From contig CAMCWB010000003.1 in the NCBI GenBank assembly GCA_945882315.1, positions 38,158 to 102,157 of the forward strand: a stretch of DNA of 64,000 bases, given 5' to 3'. Below, piece by piece: positions 10,174-19,090 of the stretch. The stretch is from Bauldia litoralis. Its GTDB lineage: Bacteria; Pseudomonadota; Alphaproteobacteria; Rhizobiales; Kaistiaceae. The notes beneath the pieces were generated by a model that did not search any database, was not told the origin of the DNA, and saw only the letters and a program-made list of their open reading frames with translations. The position numbers and the translations under genes are program-made. Numbering within the stretch: the stretch's first letter is position 1; every line of letters starts with the position of its first letter.

Positions 10174-12258
10174 ATGAACTGGTCGGTCGCCTTCTCGCCA
10201 CTCGTGCCGCTCTGGCTGGTCATCGGTCTCGGCGCCGTCGCCTTCGTGCTGGTCGGCTTCGCCCTCTTCCGCCGGGTCCGCGGCAGCCTCATCCGTGCCG
10301 GCGCGGTGGCGGCGCTGGTCGCCGCCCTCCTCAATCCGGTCGTACTCCGCGAGGAGCGCTCGCCGCTGCCGACCGTCGTCGCGGTCGTCACCGACAAGAG
10401 CGCCAGCCAGTCCCTCGACGGCCGTGACAAGACGACCGAGGCGGCGCGCGCCGCCCTCAACGAGCGGCTCGGCGAATTCCGCGGCATCGAGGTGCGTAAC
10501 ATCGAGGCCGGCGGCAGCGTCAACGGCGTCGCCGTCGATGGCACCCAGCTTTTCGATGCGCTGGGCTCCAGCCTCGCCGACGTGCCGCCGGACCGCATCG
10601 GCGGCGTCATCATGCTGACCGACGGCCAGGTCCATGACGCACCGGCCAACGGCCAGTCGCCGATCCCCGGCGCGCCGCTGCATGCGCTTCTCTCCGGCCA
10701 TGATGACGAGCGCGACCGCCGCATCGTGATCGACGCCGCGCCGCGCTTCGGCATCGTCGGCGAAGACCAGATCGTCCGCTACCGCGTCCTCGACGACGGC
10801 CCGGCGCAGGGTGCGAGCGGCCCGGTCCGTGTCACCGTCACGCGCGACGGCGCGCCTTACGCGACCGAATCCGTGACGCCCGGCACCGAGAGCCAACTGA
10901 TCATCGACATCCCGCATGGCGGGCCGAACATCATCGAGATCGAGGCGGCGCCGCTCGCCGGCGAACTCACCGAGGCCAACAACCGCGCCGTCGCAAACAT
11001 CGAAGGCATCCGCGAGAACCTTCGCGTCCTCCTCGTCTCCGGCGAGCCGCATTCCGGCGAGCGCACCTGGCGCAACCTCCTGAAATCCGACGCCGCCGTC
11101 GACCTCGTCCATTTCACGATTCTGCGCCCGCCCGAGAAGCAGGACGGCACGCCGATCAACCAGCTCTCGCTGATCGCCTTCCCGACGCGCGAGCTCTTCT
11201 CGGAGAAGATCGACCAGTTCGACCTGATCGTTTTCGATCGCTATCAGCACCGTGGCGTGCTGCCGATCCTCTACTTCGACAACATCGCCCGCTATGTCCG
11301 CGAGGGCGGCGCCCTGCTCGTCGCCGCCGGTCCCGATTATGCCGATGACGGCAGCCTCTACGACACGCCGCTGTCGCCGGTGCTGCCGGTCGCGCCGACC
11401 GGGCAGATCATCGAGCAACCCTATTATGCCAAGGTCACCGATGTCGGCCATCGCCATCCGGTGACCCGCGATCTCGAAGGCGGCATGAGCGATCCGCCCA
11501 ATTGGGGCCGCTGGTTCCGCCTCATCGACGTCGACAAGCCGACCGGCAATGTCATCATGAGCGGCGCCGAGGACAAACCACTTCTCGTGCTGAATCGCGA
11601 AGGCGAAGGCCGGGTCGCGCTGCTTCTCTCGGATCATGCCTGGCTGTGGGCGCGCGGCTTCGAGGGCGGCGGGCCGCATGTCGACCTGCTGCGCCGCCTC
11701 GGCCATTGGCTGATGCAGGAACCCGATCTCGAGGAGGAGGCGCTGCGCGCTTCGGCCCGCGCCGGCGAACTGACCGTCGAGCGCCAGACCATGGCCGACA
11801 CGACCGAGCCCGTCATCATTCGCTCGCCCTCGGGTATTGCGCAGACAGTGACCCTTGGCGCCGCGGAGCCGGGATTGTGGCGCGCCGCCGTGCCGGCCGA
11901 CGAGATCGGCCTCTATCGCATCGAGCAGGGCGAGAAACGCGCCTTCGCGCATGTCGGCGCGGCGAACCCGCGCGAATTCATCGACGCGCGGTCGACGGAC
12001 GAGAAATTGCGGCCGGTGACGCAATCGACCGGCGGCCTCATCACCCGTATGGCGGATGCTTCGGGAAACCTGACCCTGCCGCGGATCATTCCGGTCCGGC
12101 CGGGCGGCGTTGCATCGGGCTCCGACTGGATGGGCATCCGCATGACCGAGGCGAGCGTGCTGCGCGGCGTCAACCGCCTGCCGCTCTTCGCCGGCTTCCT
12201 CGGCCTCGCGATCCTGCTCGGCGCTGTCGCCGCGACCTGGTATCGCGAAGGGCGCTGA
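10174..12258 (+). CDS. vWA/GATase-like membrane protein of MoxR operon
   Basis: A 694-residue protein with two N-terminal membrane helices (about 10-30 and 34-58), a large extracytoplasmic region and one C-terminal helix (about 668-690) ending in a short basic tail. The segment VVTDKSASQS near residue 72 resembles a MIDAS motif (DxSxS), and IIMLTDGQ near 145 is the matching vWA strand. A later glutamine-amidotransferase-like domain shows GGALLVAAGPDY near 377-388. It starts 2 bases after the DUF4159 stop. With the three preceding genes it forms a conserved alphaproteobacterial set of unknown function. Confidence 0.88.
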   Translation: MNWSVAFSPLVPLWLVIGLGAVAFVLVGFALFRRVRGSLIRAGAVAALVAALLNPVVLREERSPLPTVVAVVTDKSASQSLDGRDKTTEAARAALNERLGEFRGIEVRNIEAGGSVNGVAVDGTQLFDALGSSLADVPPDRIGGVIMLTDGQVHDAPANGQSPIPGAPLHALLSGHDDERDRRIVIDAAPRFGIVGEDQIVRYRVLDDGPAQGASGPVRVTVTRDGAPYATESVTPGTESQLIIDIPHGGPNIIEIEAAPLAGELTEANNRAVANIEGIRENLRVLLVSGEPHSGERTWRNLLKSDAAVDLVHFTILRPPEKQDGTPINQLSLIAFPTRELFSEKIDQFDLIVFDRYQHRGVLPILYFDNIARYVREGGALLVAAGPDYADDGSLYDTPLSPVLPVAPTGQIIEQPYYAKVTDVGHRHPVTRDLEGGMSDPPNWGRWFRLIDVDKPTGNVIMSGAEDKPLLVLNREGEGRVALLLSDHAWLWARGFEGGGPHVDLLRRLGHWLMQEPDLEEEALRASARAGELTVERQTMADTTEPVIIRSPSGIAQTVTLGAAEPGLWRAAVPADEIGLYRIEQGEKRAFAHVGAANPREFIDARSTDEKLRPVTQSTGGLITRMADASGNLTLPRIIPVRPGGVASGSDWMGIRMTEASVLRGVNRLPLFAGFLGLAILLGAVAATWYREGR

Positions 12259-12276
12259 CCTCGGCCGAAGCCGAGG
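12259..12276. terminator. hairpin between convergent genes
   Basis: CCTCGGC-CGAA-GCCGAGG is a 7-bp perfect stem directly after the stop of the rightward operon and 15 bases before the end of leftward rhlE. There is no clear T-run on the plus side, so it may be a weak or bidirectional terminator. Confidence 0.5.
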
Positions 12277-12291
12277 CCAGCGAAATCCAAT

Positions 12292-13683
12292 TTATTCCTG
12301 ACCGTTACGCGACGTCGGCCGCATGAAAGCGACCGCCGCGAGACCTTCGCGGTCGCGCTGCAGCGGGTCGAAACGCGGCGGATCGTAACGCGGCCGCTCG
12401 CCATGACGGCGGCGTCCGCCGCCATTGCCGGGACCGTTGCCGCCATTGTCCGATTTGGCCTGCTGCTGGCCCTGCGGCCTCTGACCGCCCTGGGACCGTT
12501 GCTGACCGCGCGAACGCTGCTGGCCGCGCGGCTCGGCGGCTTTCGCGGCCGCCTTGGCCGGACGCTCGCCGTGAACGGTCGTGATATCGACGCGGATCAG
12601 CTTCTCGATCGCGTCGAGCAGTGGCAATTCGTCGGCCGAGCAGAGCGAGATGGCGATGCCGTCGCGGCCGGCACGGGCCGTCCGGCCGATGCGGTGGACG
12701 TAAGTCTCCGGCACTTCGGGCAGATCGAAATTGAAGACGTGGCTGACGCCGTCGACATCGATACCGCGGGCCGCGATGTCGGTGGCGATGAGCACATGGA
12801 GCTTGCCCTTGCGGAATTCGGAAAGAACCCGCTCGCGCTGGCCCTGCGACTTGTTGCCGTGGATCGCCGCGGTCTGGATGCCGGCCTTTTCGAGCGTCCG
12901 TACGACGCGGTCGGCGCCGTGCTTGGTGCGCGTGAAGACCAGGGCGCGATCGACCGGCTCCTTGCGCAGGAACTCGATCAGGAGGCCGGGCTTGCCGCCG
13001 CGGTCGACATGCGCGACGCGCTGCTCGACGCGCTCGGCGGTCGAAGCGACGGGGGTCACGGCGACCTTCACCGGCTCGCGCAGCATCTTGGCGGCGAGGC
13101 GCTCGATCTCGGGCGGCATGGTCGCCGAGAAGAACAGCGTCTGGCGGGTCTTGGGCAGCGCCGCGACGATCGATTCGATGTCGCGGATGAAGCCCATGTC
13201 GAGCATGCGGTCGGCTTCGTCGAGGACGAGGACTTCAACCTGGTCGAGACGGACGGCGCGGCTGCGCTGGAGATCCATCAGCCGGCCGGGTGTCGCGACG
13301 AGGATGTCGGCGCCTTCGGCAAGCGAACGGACCTGCTTGCCGATCGGCACGCCGCCGATGGCGAGGCGGACGCGCAGGCGCAGATGACGGCCATAGGTGT
13401 TGAAGCTTTCGACGATCTGGCCGGCGAGCTCGCGGGTCGGCGTCAGGACGAGGACGCGAATGGCCTTCGCCTCGACGCGGAGCGGGTTGAGCGCCAGGCG
13501 GTTGAGGATCGGCAGCGCGAAGGCGGCGGTCTTGCCGGTGCCCGTCTGGGCGATGCCGATCAGGTCGCGGCCCTGCAGGGCCGGCGGAATGGCCTGGGAC
13601 TGGATCGGCGTCGGCAAGGTGTATTTCGCATCGGCAAGAGCACGAGCGATCGGCTCGGCGAGGCCGAGGGATTCAAATGACAT
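12292..13683 (-). CDS. rhlE: DEAD-box RNA helicase, RhlE-like
   Basis: A 463-residue ATP-dependent RNA helicase. All core motifs are visible: Q-motif [10 protein letters not shown] (about 25-34), motif I AQTGTGKT, Ia [29 protein letters not shown] and [13 protein letters not shown]. The last about 85 residues are a low-complexity Arg/Gly/Gln tail with [12 protein letters not shown] repeats, typical of RhlE and probably RNA-binding. The start is the ATG at 13683 (SFESLG follows); a longer frame to 13731 has no family similarity. Likely roles are ribosome assembly and mRNA turnover. Confidence 0.95.
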   Translation of the reverse strand: MSFESLGLAEPIARALADAKYTLPTPIQSQAIPPALQGRDLIGIAQTGTGKTAAFALPILNRLALNPLRVEAKAIRVLVLTPTRELAGQIVESFNTYGRHLRLRVRLAIGGVPIGKQVRSLAEGADILVATPGRLMDLQRSRAVRLDQVEVLVLDEADRMLDMGFIRDIESIVAALPKTRQTLFFSATMPPEIERLAAKMLREPVKVAVTPVASTAERVEQRVAHVDRGGKPGLLIEFLRKEPVDRALVFTRTKHGADRVVRTLEKAGIQTAAIHGNKSQGQRERVLSEFRKGKLHVLIATDIAARGIDVDGVSHVFNFDLPEVPETYVHRIGRTARAGRDGIAISLCSADELPLLDAIEKLIRVDITTVHGERPAKAAAKAAEPRGQQRSRGQQRSQGGQRPQGQQQAKSDNGGNGPGNGGGRRRHGERPRYDPPRFDPLQRDREGLAAVAFMRPTSRNGQE

Positions 13684-13903
13684 GGAGTCGATATTCTTTC
13701 TGTTCAGGCGAAAGACAGCCGTGCGCCACAAGGCGCCGCCGCTTCGCGCGGGTGCTTGGCAACATCCCGCGTGGCCTGGGCTGTCGATTTAGGGGAGTAG
13801 AGGGGGGCCGAAAACCGATACCGGTTTCGTGCAACGCTGCCCAAAGTGACCTTGGTCACGACCCCTCATATGGCAGAGACTCATTGAAAAGCAATGAAAA
13901 TCG

Positions 13904-14416
13904 TCAGGCGCCCTTGTCACGGAGGCTCGTCACCGGCCCCGAAAGCCCTTCCAGCGCGCCGTCAACCAGGCCCGCGACGAGCACCCGGTCGGGGTCGGCC
14001 GGCCCCGGCATGGTGATCGCGTAGGGCGGCAGCTTCGCGAAACCGAGCGGCCCGTAATAAGGCTCGTCGCCGACCAGGAGCACCAGCGCATGGCCCGCCT
14101 TCCGTGCCGCCTCGAGGCTCATGCGGACCAGCGTCTTGCCGGCCCCCTGCCCTTTAAAGGCCGGCACGACCAGCAGCGGCCCCAGCAGCAGTGCCGGCCG
14201 GCCGCCAATGGCGATCGGAGTCAGCCGCACCGAGGCGACAATGGCGCCGTCGCGTTCGGCAACGAAGGACAGCGCCGGATCATGCGCCACGCCCTCGCGC
14301 AGGCGATAGGCGGATTTGGCAAAGCGCCCCGGGCCGAAGACGTCCCGGTGCATCGTTTCGATCGTGTCGGAATCGACGGGCTTTTCGAGCCGGTAGGAAA
14401 AGGAACCCTGGGTCAT
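13904..14416 (-). CDS. GNAT family N-acetyltransferase, YhbS-like
   Basis: A 170-residue single-domain GNAT enzyme. The acetyl-CoA pyrophosphate-binding motif A is VPAFKGQGAGKTLV (about 90-103), and the YYGPLGF segment after it is typical of the YhbS branch. The acceptor is unknown. It is leftward, 208 bases downstream of the NUDIX gene. A TCATTG-N5-CAATGA palindrome (13881-13897) lies just beyond its stop. Confidence 0.9.
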   Translation of the reverse strand: MTQGSFSYRLEKPVDSDTIETMHRDVFGPGRFAKSAYRLREGVAHDPALSFVAERDGAIVASVRLTPIAIGGRPALLLGPLLVVPAFKGQGAGKTLVRMSLEAARKAGHALVLLVGDEPYYGPLGFAKLPPYAITMPGPADPDRVLVAGLVDGALEGLSGPVTSLRDKGA

Positions 14417-14624
14417 TGCGGAACCTGTGACGGGAGCTTCGATAAGAGGCGCCCGGAGAACCGCTTCCGGGTCAGGAGGCGAATGCGCCGGGGCGAGCGA
14501 GATCGTGGCCTGACCGGAGGTCAGGTCGGAGAACTCGTCGTCGGAGAAGTGCCGGCAGGGGCATTGCGAAGGTCCTTTCGGGCCGCGCGGATAGCATGGC
14601 GGCGCCGGACGGTAAAGCGGCGCG
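14417..14624. other. intergenic region
   Basis: 208 bases between two leftward genes. It presumably contains the promoter of the GNAT gene. I see no ORF with family similarity and no convincing motif. Confidence 0.4.
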
Positions 14625-15095
14625 CTACCAGTCGGGCGTGAGGGGCTCGCCCTTGAGGATCTCGGCCAGCCGCCGCCGTGTCGCCGGCGTGGCCCCCTCG
14701 GGCAGTGCGTCCGGCGCGAAGAAACCGCAGGCGACGATCTCGGGATTGGGGATCTTCAGCGTCACCGCCTGGTGCCAGGAGCGGCAGACGAAGAGCGCGA
14801 CATGGTCGCGGATCGAGATCGTGCGATTGAGATAGAGCCCGAACAGCTCGGGCGGCGCATCGATTGCCATGCCGCCCTCCTCCAGCACTTCGCGCCCCAC
14901 CGCCTCGACGAAGGTTTCGCCCGGCTCGACGCCGCCGCCCGGCAGGTACCAGCCCGGCGTGTAGGAATGGCGGACCAGATAGACGCGGCCTTCGGCATCG
15001 AAGACGGCGGCGCGAACGCCCAGCGTCATGCCGCGGCGGAAGCGCGACAGGGCGACGACCATACGGTTCGGAAATTGTGTGATGCGGCTGTTCAA
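14625..15095 (-). CDS. NUDIX hydrolase
   Basis: A 156-residue NUDIX protein. The nudix box runs GGGVEPGETF...REVLEEGGM (about residues 58-80) and the fold is a single NUDIX domain. The substrate is not evident. I place the start at a TTG (15095) because an AAGGGGAG ribosome site lies five bases upstream of it. The only ATG upstream (15158) has no such site, and the ATG at 15062 would trim the N-terminal strand. Confidence 0.85.
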   Translation of the reverse strand: MNSRITQFPNRMVVALSRFRRGMTLGVRAAVFDAEGRVYLVRHSYTPGWYLPGGGVEPGETFVEAVGREVLEEGGMAIDAPPELFGLYLNRTISIRDHVALFVCRSWHQAVTLKIPNPEIVACGFFAPDALPEGATPATRRRLAEILKGEPLTPDW

Positions 15096-15226
15096 GTCCG
15101 ACTCCCCTTCACACTTTCCGTAACATGCGGCCGACAAGACGATGAATGAAAACCGCATTCGTCGAACAACATAGGCCGGTCTTCTGATGCTTTACCTCGC
15201 AGGTCAGCTCCGTTAAGCCCGGACGC

Positions 15227-16123
15227 ATGTTCCTGCTCGCCCATATCACCGACCCGCATCTCGGACCGCTGCCGGCCGTGCGCCGGCGCGACCTCATGTC
15301 GAAACGGGCGCTCGGCTATGTGAACTGGCGGCGCAACCGCGCCCACGGCTTCAATCCGGATGTGCTGGGCTCTTTGGTCGCCGACCTGCAGGCCCACAAG
15401 CCCGACCATGTCGCCGTCACCGGCGACCTCGTGAACCTGGCGCTCGCCAGCGAATTCGCGGCCGCCCATGACTGGCTGACGAAGCTCGGCGATCCGGAGA
15501 CGGTGACGGTCGTCCCCGGCAATCACGACGCCTATATCTTCGGCGCCTTCGATGAGGGTTCGCGCCTTTGGCGGAAATTCATGGGCAGCGACGGCGATCC
15601 GGAAGAGGTCGCGCGCTTTCCCTTCGTGCGCCGGCGCGGACCGATCGGGCTCGTCGGGCTTTCCTCCGCCGTCCCTTCCCTGCCCTTGCTCGCGACCGGC
15701 GTCATCGGCCCCGACCAGGCGAAGGCGCTGGGCGACCAGCTCGAGCTGCTCGGCAAGGAGGGCCTGTTCCGCGTCGTCCTCATCCACCATCCGCCGATCG
15801 ATGGCTCGACCTCGTGGCAGAAGCGCCTCATCGGCGCCGGCCTGTTCCGCGCCGAGATCGCCAGGCACGGCGCCGAGCTCGTCCTGCATGGCCATAACCA
15901 TCATTCGAATGTCGGGTACATTGCCGGCAAGGCGGGCGACGTGCCGGTCATCGGCGGCGCCGCCGCCTCGACCGCCCCCCGCATCGACCGCCCGGGCGGC
16001 TCCTACAATCTCTTCCGCATCGACGGGAAGGACGGCAAGTTCACCTGCACGATGACCGAGCGCGGCGTCAAAACCGCCGGCAGCGCGGTCGAGACATTTT
16101 CGGAGCAGGTGTTGATCGGCTAG
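15227..16123 (+). CDS. metallophosphoesterase
   Basis: A 298-residue calcineurin-like phosphoesterase. The metal-binding blocks occur in order: TDPHLG (about 8-13), TGDLVN (about 65-70), PGNHD (about 97-101), IHHPP (about 186-190) and LHGHNH (about 221-226). The two-metal site is therefore complete. The layout resembles the 3',5'-cAMP phosphodiesterase (CpdA)/Icc branch, but substrate cannot be assigned from sequence alone. No signal peptide, so cytosolic. Its stop overlaps the end of the convergent gene. Confidence 0.92.
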   Translation: MFLLAHITDPHLGPLPAVRRRDLMSKRALGYVNWRRNRAHGFNPDVLGSLVADLQAHKPDHVAVTGDLVNLALASEFAAAHDWLTKLGDPETVTVVPGNHDAYIFGAFDEGSRLWRKFMGSDGDPEEVARFPFVRRRGPIGLVGLSSAVPSLPLLATGVIGPDQAKALGDQLELLGKEGLFRVVLIHHPPIDGSTSWQKRLIGAGLFRAEIARHGAELVLHGHNHHSNVGYIAGKAGDVPVIGGAAASTAPRIDRPGGSYNLFRIDGKDGKFTCTMTERGVKTAGSAVETFSEQVLIG

Positions 16124-16719
16124 AGGCTCATCCAGGCGGAGCCGAGGAGCATCGTCACGCCGCCGAGAATGCCGAAGAGAAACGCCGCGACGATCCAGCC
16201 GAGATTGCGCGAGTCCTTCAGCGGCGCCGGCATCTCGATGAGCTGGCGGACGCTCTTCTTCTTGGCCGGCGCCTCGCCCTGAAGGACGCGCTTGACCAGC
16301 CAGTCGGCCTCGACGGCGCGGTCGCGCTCGATGATGCGCTCGGCGATGTAGTTGGTGACGCAATCGGCCATGCCGGGCACATCGGTGGTCTCGAGGATCA
16401 CCGTGCGGCCGATGCGCGTATCCTTGAGGAAGCGATAGGTGCGCCGGTCGCGGCTCATCGCCACGAAGGACGTCATGTCGATCCACAGGCGCGGTGGCGT
16501 GCCCTCGGCGACGGTGAAGAGGAAGGTCTCGTTCTCGGCCGGGACCTCGGCAAAGACGCTCTTCAACTCGTCGGCGAGCAATTCGAGGCGGGCGCGCTCG
16601 GCGTCGCGGAGTTCCACGACGATATCCGAACGCTCGGCTTCAGCCGTGCGGACGCGGCGAAGCGCATCCGTCAGCTTCCGCACATTTCTCGCTGGTCCGT
16701 TGTCGGGCAGCTCGCTCAC
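16120..16719 (-). CDS. conserved one-TM protein of unknown function
   Basis: A 199-residue protein with a soluble N-terminal region and one transmembrane helix near the C-terminus (about 173-195). An N-terminal segment of about 50 residues rich in Arg/Glu (RRVRTAEAERSDIVVELRDAE) probably forms a coiled coil. The segment TPPRLWIDMTSFVAM is conserved in related rhizobial proteins as far as I recall. The start is a GTG at 16719 with GGAG seven bases upstream; the longer ORF lacks a ribosome site. Function unknown. Confidence 0.75.
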   Translation of the reverse strand: MSELPDNGPARNVRKLTDALRRVRTAEAERSDIVVELRDAERARLELLADELKSVFAEVPAENETFLFTVAEGTPPRLWIDMTSFVAMSRDRRTYRFLKDTRIGRTVILETTDVPGMADCVTNYIAERIIERDRAVEADWLVKRVLQGEAPAKKKSVRQLIEMPAPLKDSRNLGWIVAAFLFGILGGVTMLLGSAWMSL

Positions 16720-16829
16720 CCCTAAGCTCCATTTGCGCACACGTCGCAAGGTTAAGACCTTATTACTATTCTCAACGCGCGGCTACAGACACAGTTGCAA
16801 CCCGCACGCCATTAAAGGACGCCCCCGCC

Positions 16830-17306
16830 GTGGCAGAACTTCCCCCCGCCGCTCACCGCGTCCAGACGGCTGCGATCGAGCTCAGGCTCAACGTCGAAGT
16901 CCGCATCATGCCGGACAGCACGCGGACCGCAGCCGAAGCTGCCGCGGCCTGCGGCTGCAAAGTCGGACAGATCGTCAAGTCACTGATCTTCAAGGGAAAG
17001 TCGAGCGGACGCCCCTACCTGCTCCTCGTCTCCGGCACCAACCGTGTCAATGAGCATACGGTCGAACATGTCATCGGCGAGGCAATTCTGCGGCCGGATG
17101 CGGACTTCGTGCGCAATGAGACAGGATTTGCGATCGGCGGCATCCCGCCGCTCGGCCATCCGCAGCACATCGGCACATATATCGATGAGGACCTGTTGCA
17201 ATATGAGACGGTCTGGGCCGCCGCCGGGACACCCAACGCCGTCTTCTCCGTCGACCCCGAAGCGCTCCGCGTCGCGGTCAGCGCCCATACGCTGAAGGTG
17301 ACGTGA
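16830..17306 (+). CDS. YbaK/EbsC-type aminoacyl-tRNA deacylase
   Basis: A 158-residue single-domain YbaK protein, a relative of the ProRS editing domain that hydrolyses mischarged tRNAs in trans. Family features: CGCKVGQIVKSLIFK with the catalytic-region Lys near residue 51, the SGTNRVNE segment near 69, and the GGIPPLGH loop near 107. The start is GTG with AAAGGA upstream. The specific subfamily (ProXp-type or YbaK) is not clear. Confidence 0.9.
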   Translation: MAELPPAAHRVQTAAIELRLNVEVRIMPDSTRTAAEAAAACGCKVGQIVKSLIFKGKSSGRPYLLLVSGTNRVNEHTVEHVIGEAILRPDADFVRNETGFAIGGIPPLGHPQHIGTYIDEDLLQYETVWAAAGTPNAVFSVDPEALRVAVSAHTLKVT

Positions 17307-17344
17307 GCAAACGGTATCGCTATTTCGATACAACACCCTCTGTC

Positions 17345-17373
17345 GTCATCGGCGGGCTTGCCCCGCCGATGAC
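17345..17373. terminator. 12-bp stem hairpin between convergent genes
   Basis: GTCATCGGCGGG and CCCGCCGATGAC form a perfect 12-bp stem with a 5-base loop, midway between the rightward YbaK gene and the leftward alcohol dehydrogenase. It has no T-run. It resembles an interspersed palindrome common in alphaproteobacteria and may serve as a bidirectional terminator. Confidence 0.55.
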
Positions 17374-17405
17374 ACCGAGGAAGTGGATGCTCTGCGGCTA
17401 TAACC

Positions 17406-18581
17406 TCACAACACGCCGGTGATCGCCTTGCGGTACAGCCCCTCATAATCCGCCGCCGTCATCGGCACGGGGTTGCCGCCGGTCGAGGGATCATGCTCCG
17501 CCATCGGCGCGGCCTCCGCGATCATGTCCTCGCCGACGCCGATCTCGGCCAGCGTGTTGGGGATGCCGATCTCGCTGCGGAGCCGCAGCACCCACTCGAT
17601 CACGGCTTGCGGGCTATGGGCCTTGAGGTCGAGATAGCGGGCGAGCGCCGCCAGCCGGCCGTCGACCGCGAAACGGTTGTGCTCGAGCACATAAGGCATA
17701 ACGACCGCATTGGTCAGGCCGTGATGCGTGCCACGCAGGCTCGAGCAGGGATGGCTCATCGCGTGCATCGCGCCGAGCCCCTTCTGGAAGGACACCGCCC
17801 CCATCGACGACGCCGCCATCATGAAGGCACGCGCCTCGACATGATGACCGTCCTTGACCGCCGCCGGCAGCCATTCCTTGACGAGCCGCATGGCTTCGAG
17901 CGCGATGCCCTCGCCGAGCGGATGGAAGAAGGGGCTGCAATAGGCTTCGAGCGCGTGGCTGAGCGCATCCATGCCCGTCCAGGCCGTGATCTTCGCCGGC
18001 AGGTCGAGCGTCAGCTCGGGATCGGCGATGACCACCTTCGGCAGCAACAGCGGATGGAAGATGATCTTCTTGGTGTGGTCGGACGGATCGGTGATGACCG
18101 CGGCGCGGCCAACCTCCGAGCCGGTGCCGGCCGTGGTCGGCACGGCAACGATCGGCGCGATGCCCTTGGCGTCGGCACGCGTGAACCAATCCTCGCGATC
18201 CTCGAAATCGAAAACCGGCCGCGACTGGCCCGACATGAAGGCGATGAGCTTGCCGATATCCATCGCCGAGCCGCCGCCGAAGGCGATGACGCCGTCATGA
18301 TTGCCGGCGCGATAGGCGGCGAGACCGTCGTCGAGATTCTTCAGCGTCGGGTTGCCATCGACCTTGGAGAAGATCGCCGACGGAATGCCGGCCGTCTTCA
18401 GGATGTCGAGCGCCCGGCCGACGATCGGCAGCGACACAAGCCCCGGATCGGTGACGAAGAGCGGACGCGAGATGCCCGCCATGCCGAGCGCCACTGGCAG
18501 TTCGGCGACCCGGCCCGGCCCGAAGCGGATGGCCGTCGGGTAAAACCAGTTGGCGATGATCGAAGGATAGCGGTCGAGCAT
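17406..18581 (-). CDS. iron-containing alcohol dehydrogenase
   Basis: A 391-residue group III alcohol dehydrogenase. It has the nucleotide loop GGGSAMDIGK (about 97-106), PTTAGTGSEV (about 144-153) and metal ligands in TGMDALSHALEAY and AMSHPCS...THHG. All expected Asp/His ligands are present. The start is the ATG at 18581; the 99 codons upstream in frame overlap the bPH gene and are shadow. It sits 2 bases after the bPH stop and is last in the ALDH/bPH/ADH unit, so it probably oxidises a pathway alcohol to the aldehyde used by the neighbouring ALDH. Confidence 0.93.
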   Translation of the reverse strand: MLDRYPSIIANWFYPTAIRFGPGRVAELPVALGMAGISRPLFVTDPGLVSLPIVGRALDILKTAGIPSAIFSKVDGNPTLKNLDDGLAAYRAGNHDGVIAFGGGSAMDIGKLIAFMSGQSRPVFDFEDREDWFTRADAKGIAPIVAVPTTAGTGSEVGRAAVITDPSDHTKKIIFHPLLLPKVVIADPELTLDLPAKITAWTGMDALSHALEAYCSPFFHPLGEGIALEAMRLVKEWLPAAVKDGHHVEARAFMMAASSMGAVSFQKGLGAMHAMSHPCSSLRGTHHGLTNAVVMPYVLEHNRFAVDGRLAALARYLDLKAHSPQAVIEWVLRLRSEIGIPNTLAEIGVGEDMIAEAAPMAEHDPSTGGNPVPMTAADYEGLYRKAITGVL

Positions 18582-18583
18582 GC

Positions 18584-19087
18584 TCAGTTCTCTTTTGCCG
18601 GCACCGCGGCCGCCGGCGGCGGCTTCACGACAAGGCCGGTGATGTGGCTGCGGAAATCGAGCGGCGAGTCGATGTTGCGGAGCGGCGCCAGGCCGGCGCC
18701 GGTACCGCGGATGGTGATGTCGCCGAAATCGAACAGGCGGCCGAGCAGCGACTGGTTGACGTCGATGCTCTCGACCTTCTCGACGCCCATCTCGATCGTG
18801 TCGCGGCGGATGAAGCCGCGCTTGAAGATGATGCGCCGGTCGGTGATCGCGATCTCGGTCGTCCAGCGCTCGAACCATTCCTGCGCCAGCAGGAAGACCG
18901 CGATCGCCGCCAGGATGAGGTTGACGATATCGGCCCAGATCGTCGTGTCGAAGATCATGTGGGTGACGACGAAAAAGACGGCCGCGACGAGAAGCAGAAC
19001 TCCGCCCGGTATGTACATCGCCCAGGAGAGCTTCGTCTCATAAACGACCGTCTCGCCGGGCTGAAGGACCTGCTGGACATAGCTCAT
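18584..19087 (-). CDS. bacterial PH (DUF304) domain membrane protein
   Basis: A 167-residue protein. Two membrane helices (about 23-42 and 50-68) precede a bPH/DUF304 domain, with TEIAITDRRIIFKRGFIRRD at about 84-103 and GDITIRGTGAG near 133. The C-terminus is Ala/Pro-rich. bPH proteins are membrane-associated and of unknown function. It is packed between the ALDH (3-base gap) and the alcohol dehydrogenase (2-base gap), an odd place for a non-enzymatic protein. Confidence 0.88.
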   Translation of the reverse strand: MSYVQQVLQPGETVVYETKLSWAMYIPGGVLLLVAAVFFVVTHMIFDTTIWADIVNLILAAIAVFLLAQEWFERWTTEIAITDRRIIFKRGFIRRDTIEMGVEKVESIDVNQSLLGRLFDFGDITIRGTGAGLAPLRNIDSPLDFRSHITGLVVKPPPAAAVPAKEN

Positions 19088-19090
19088 TGG

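Noticed and set aside
7361..10201. A 946-residue open frame on the minus strand opposite the DUF4159 gene
   Set aside because: It is Arg/Gly/Asp-rich low-information sequence with no family motif. Long antisense frames are expected in GC-rich codon-biased DNA, and the plus-strand genes here are clear and coupled.
10117..12024. A 635-residue minus-strand frame opposite the fourth MoxR-operon gene
   Set aside because: Same antisense effect; it overlaps a well-supported plus-strand gene throughout and has no recognisable domain.
17345..17373. Hairpin as a regulatory operator for the alcohol dehydrogenase operon
   Set aside because: It lies at the 3' ends of two convergent genes, not before a promoter, so a terminator or interspersed palindrome is the simpler reading.
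18582..18878. Possible 99-residue N-terminal extension of the Fe-alcohol dehydrogenase
   Set aside because: It lies wholly over the bPH gene in another frame and is Arg/His-rich. The family start is at the ATG at 18581.
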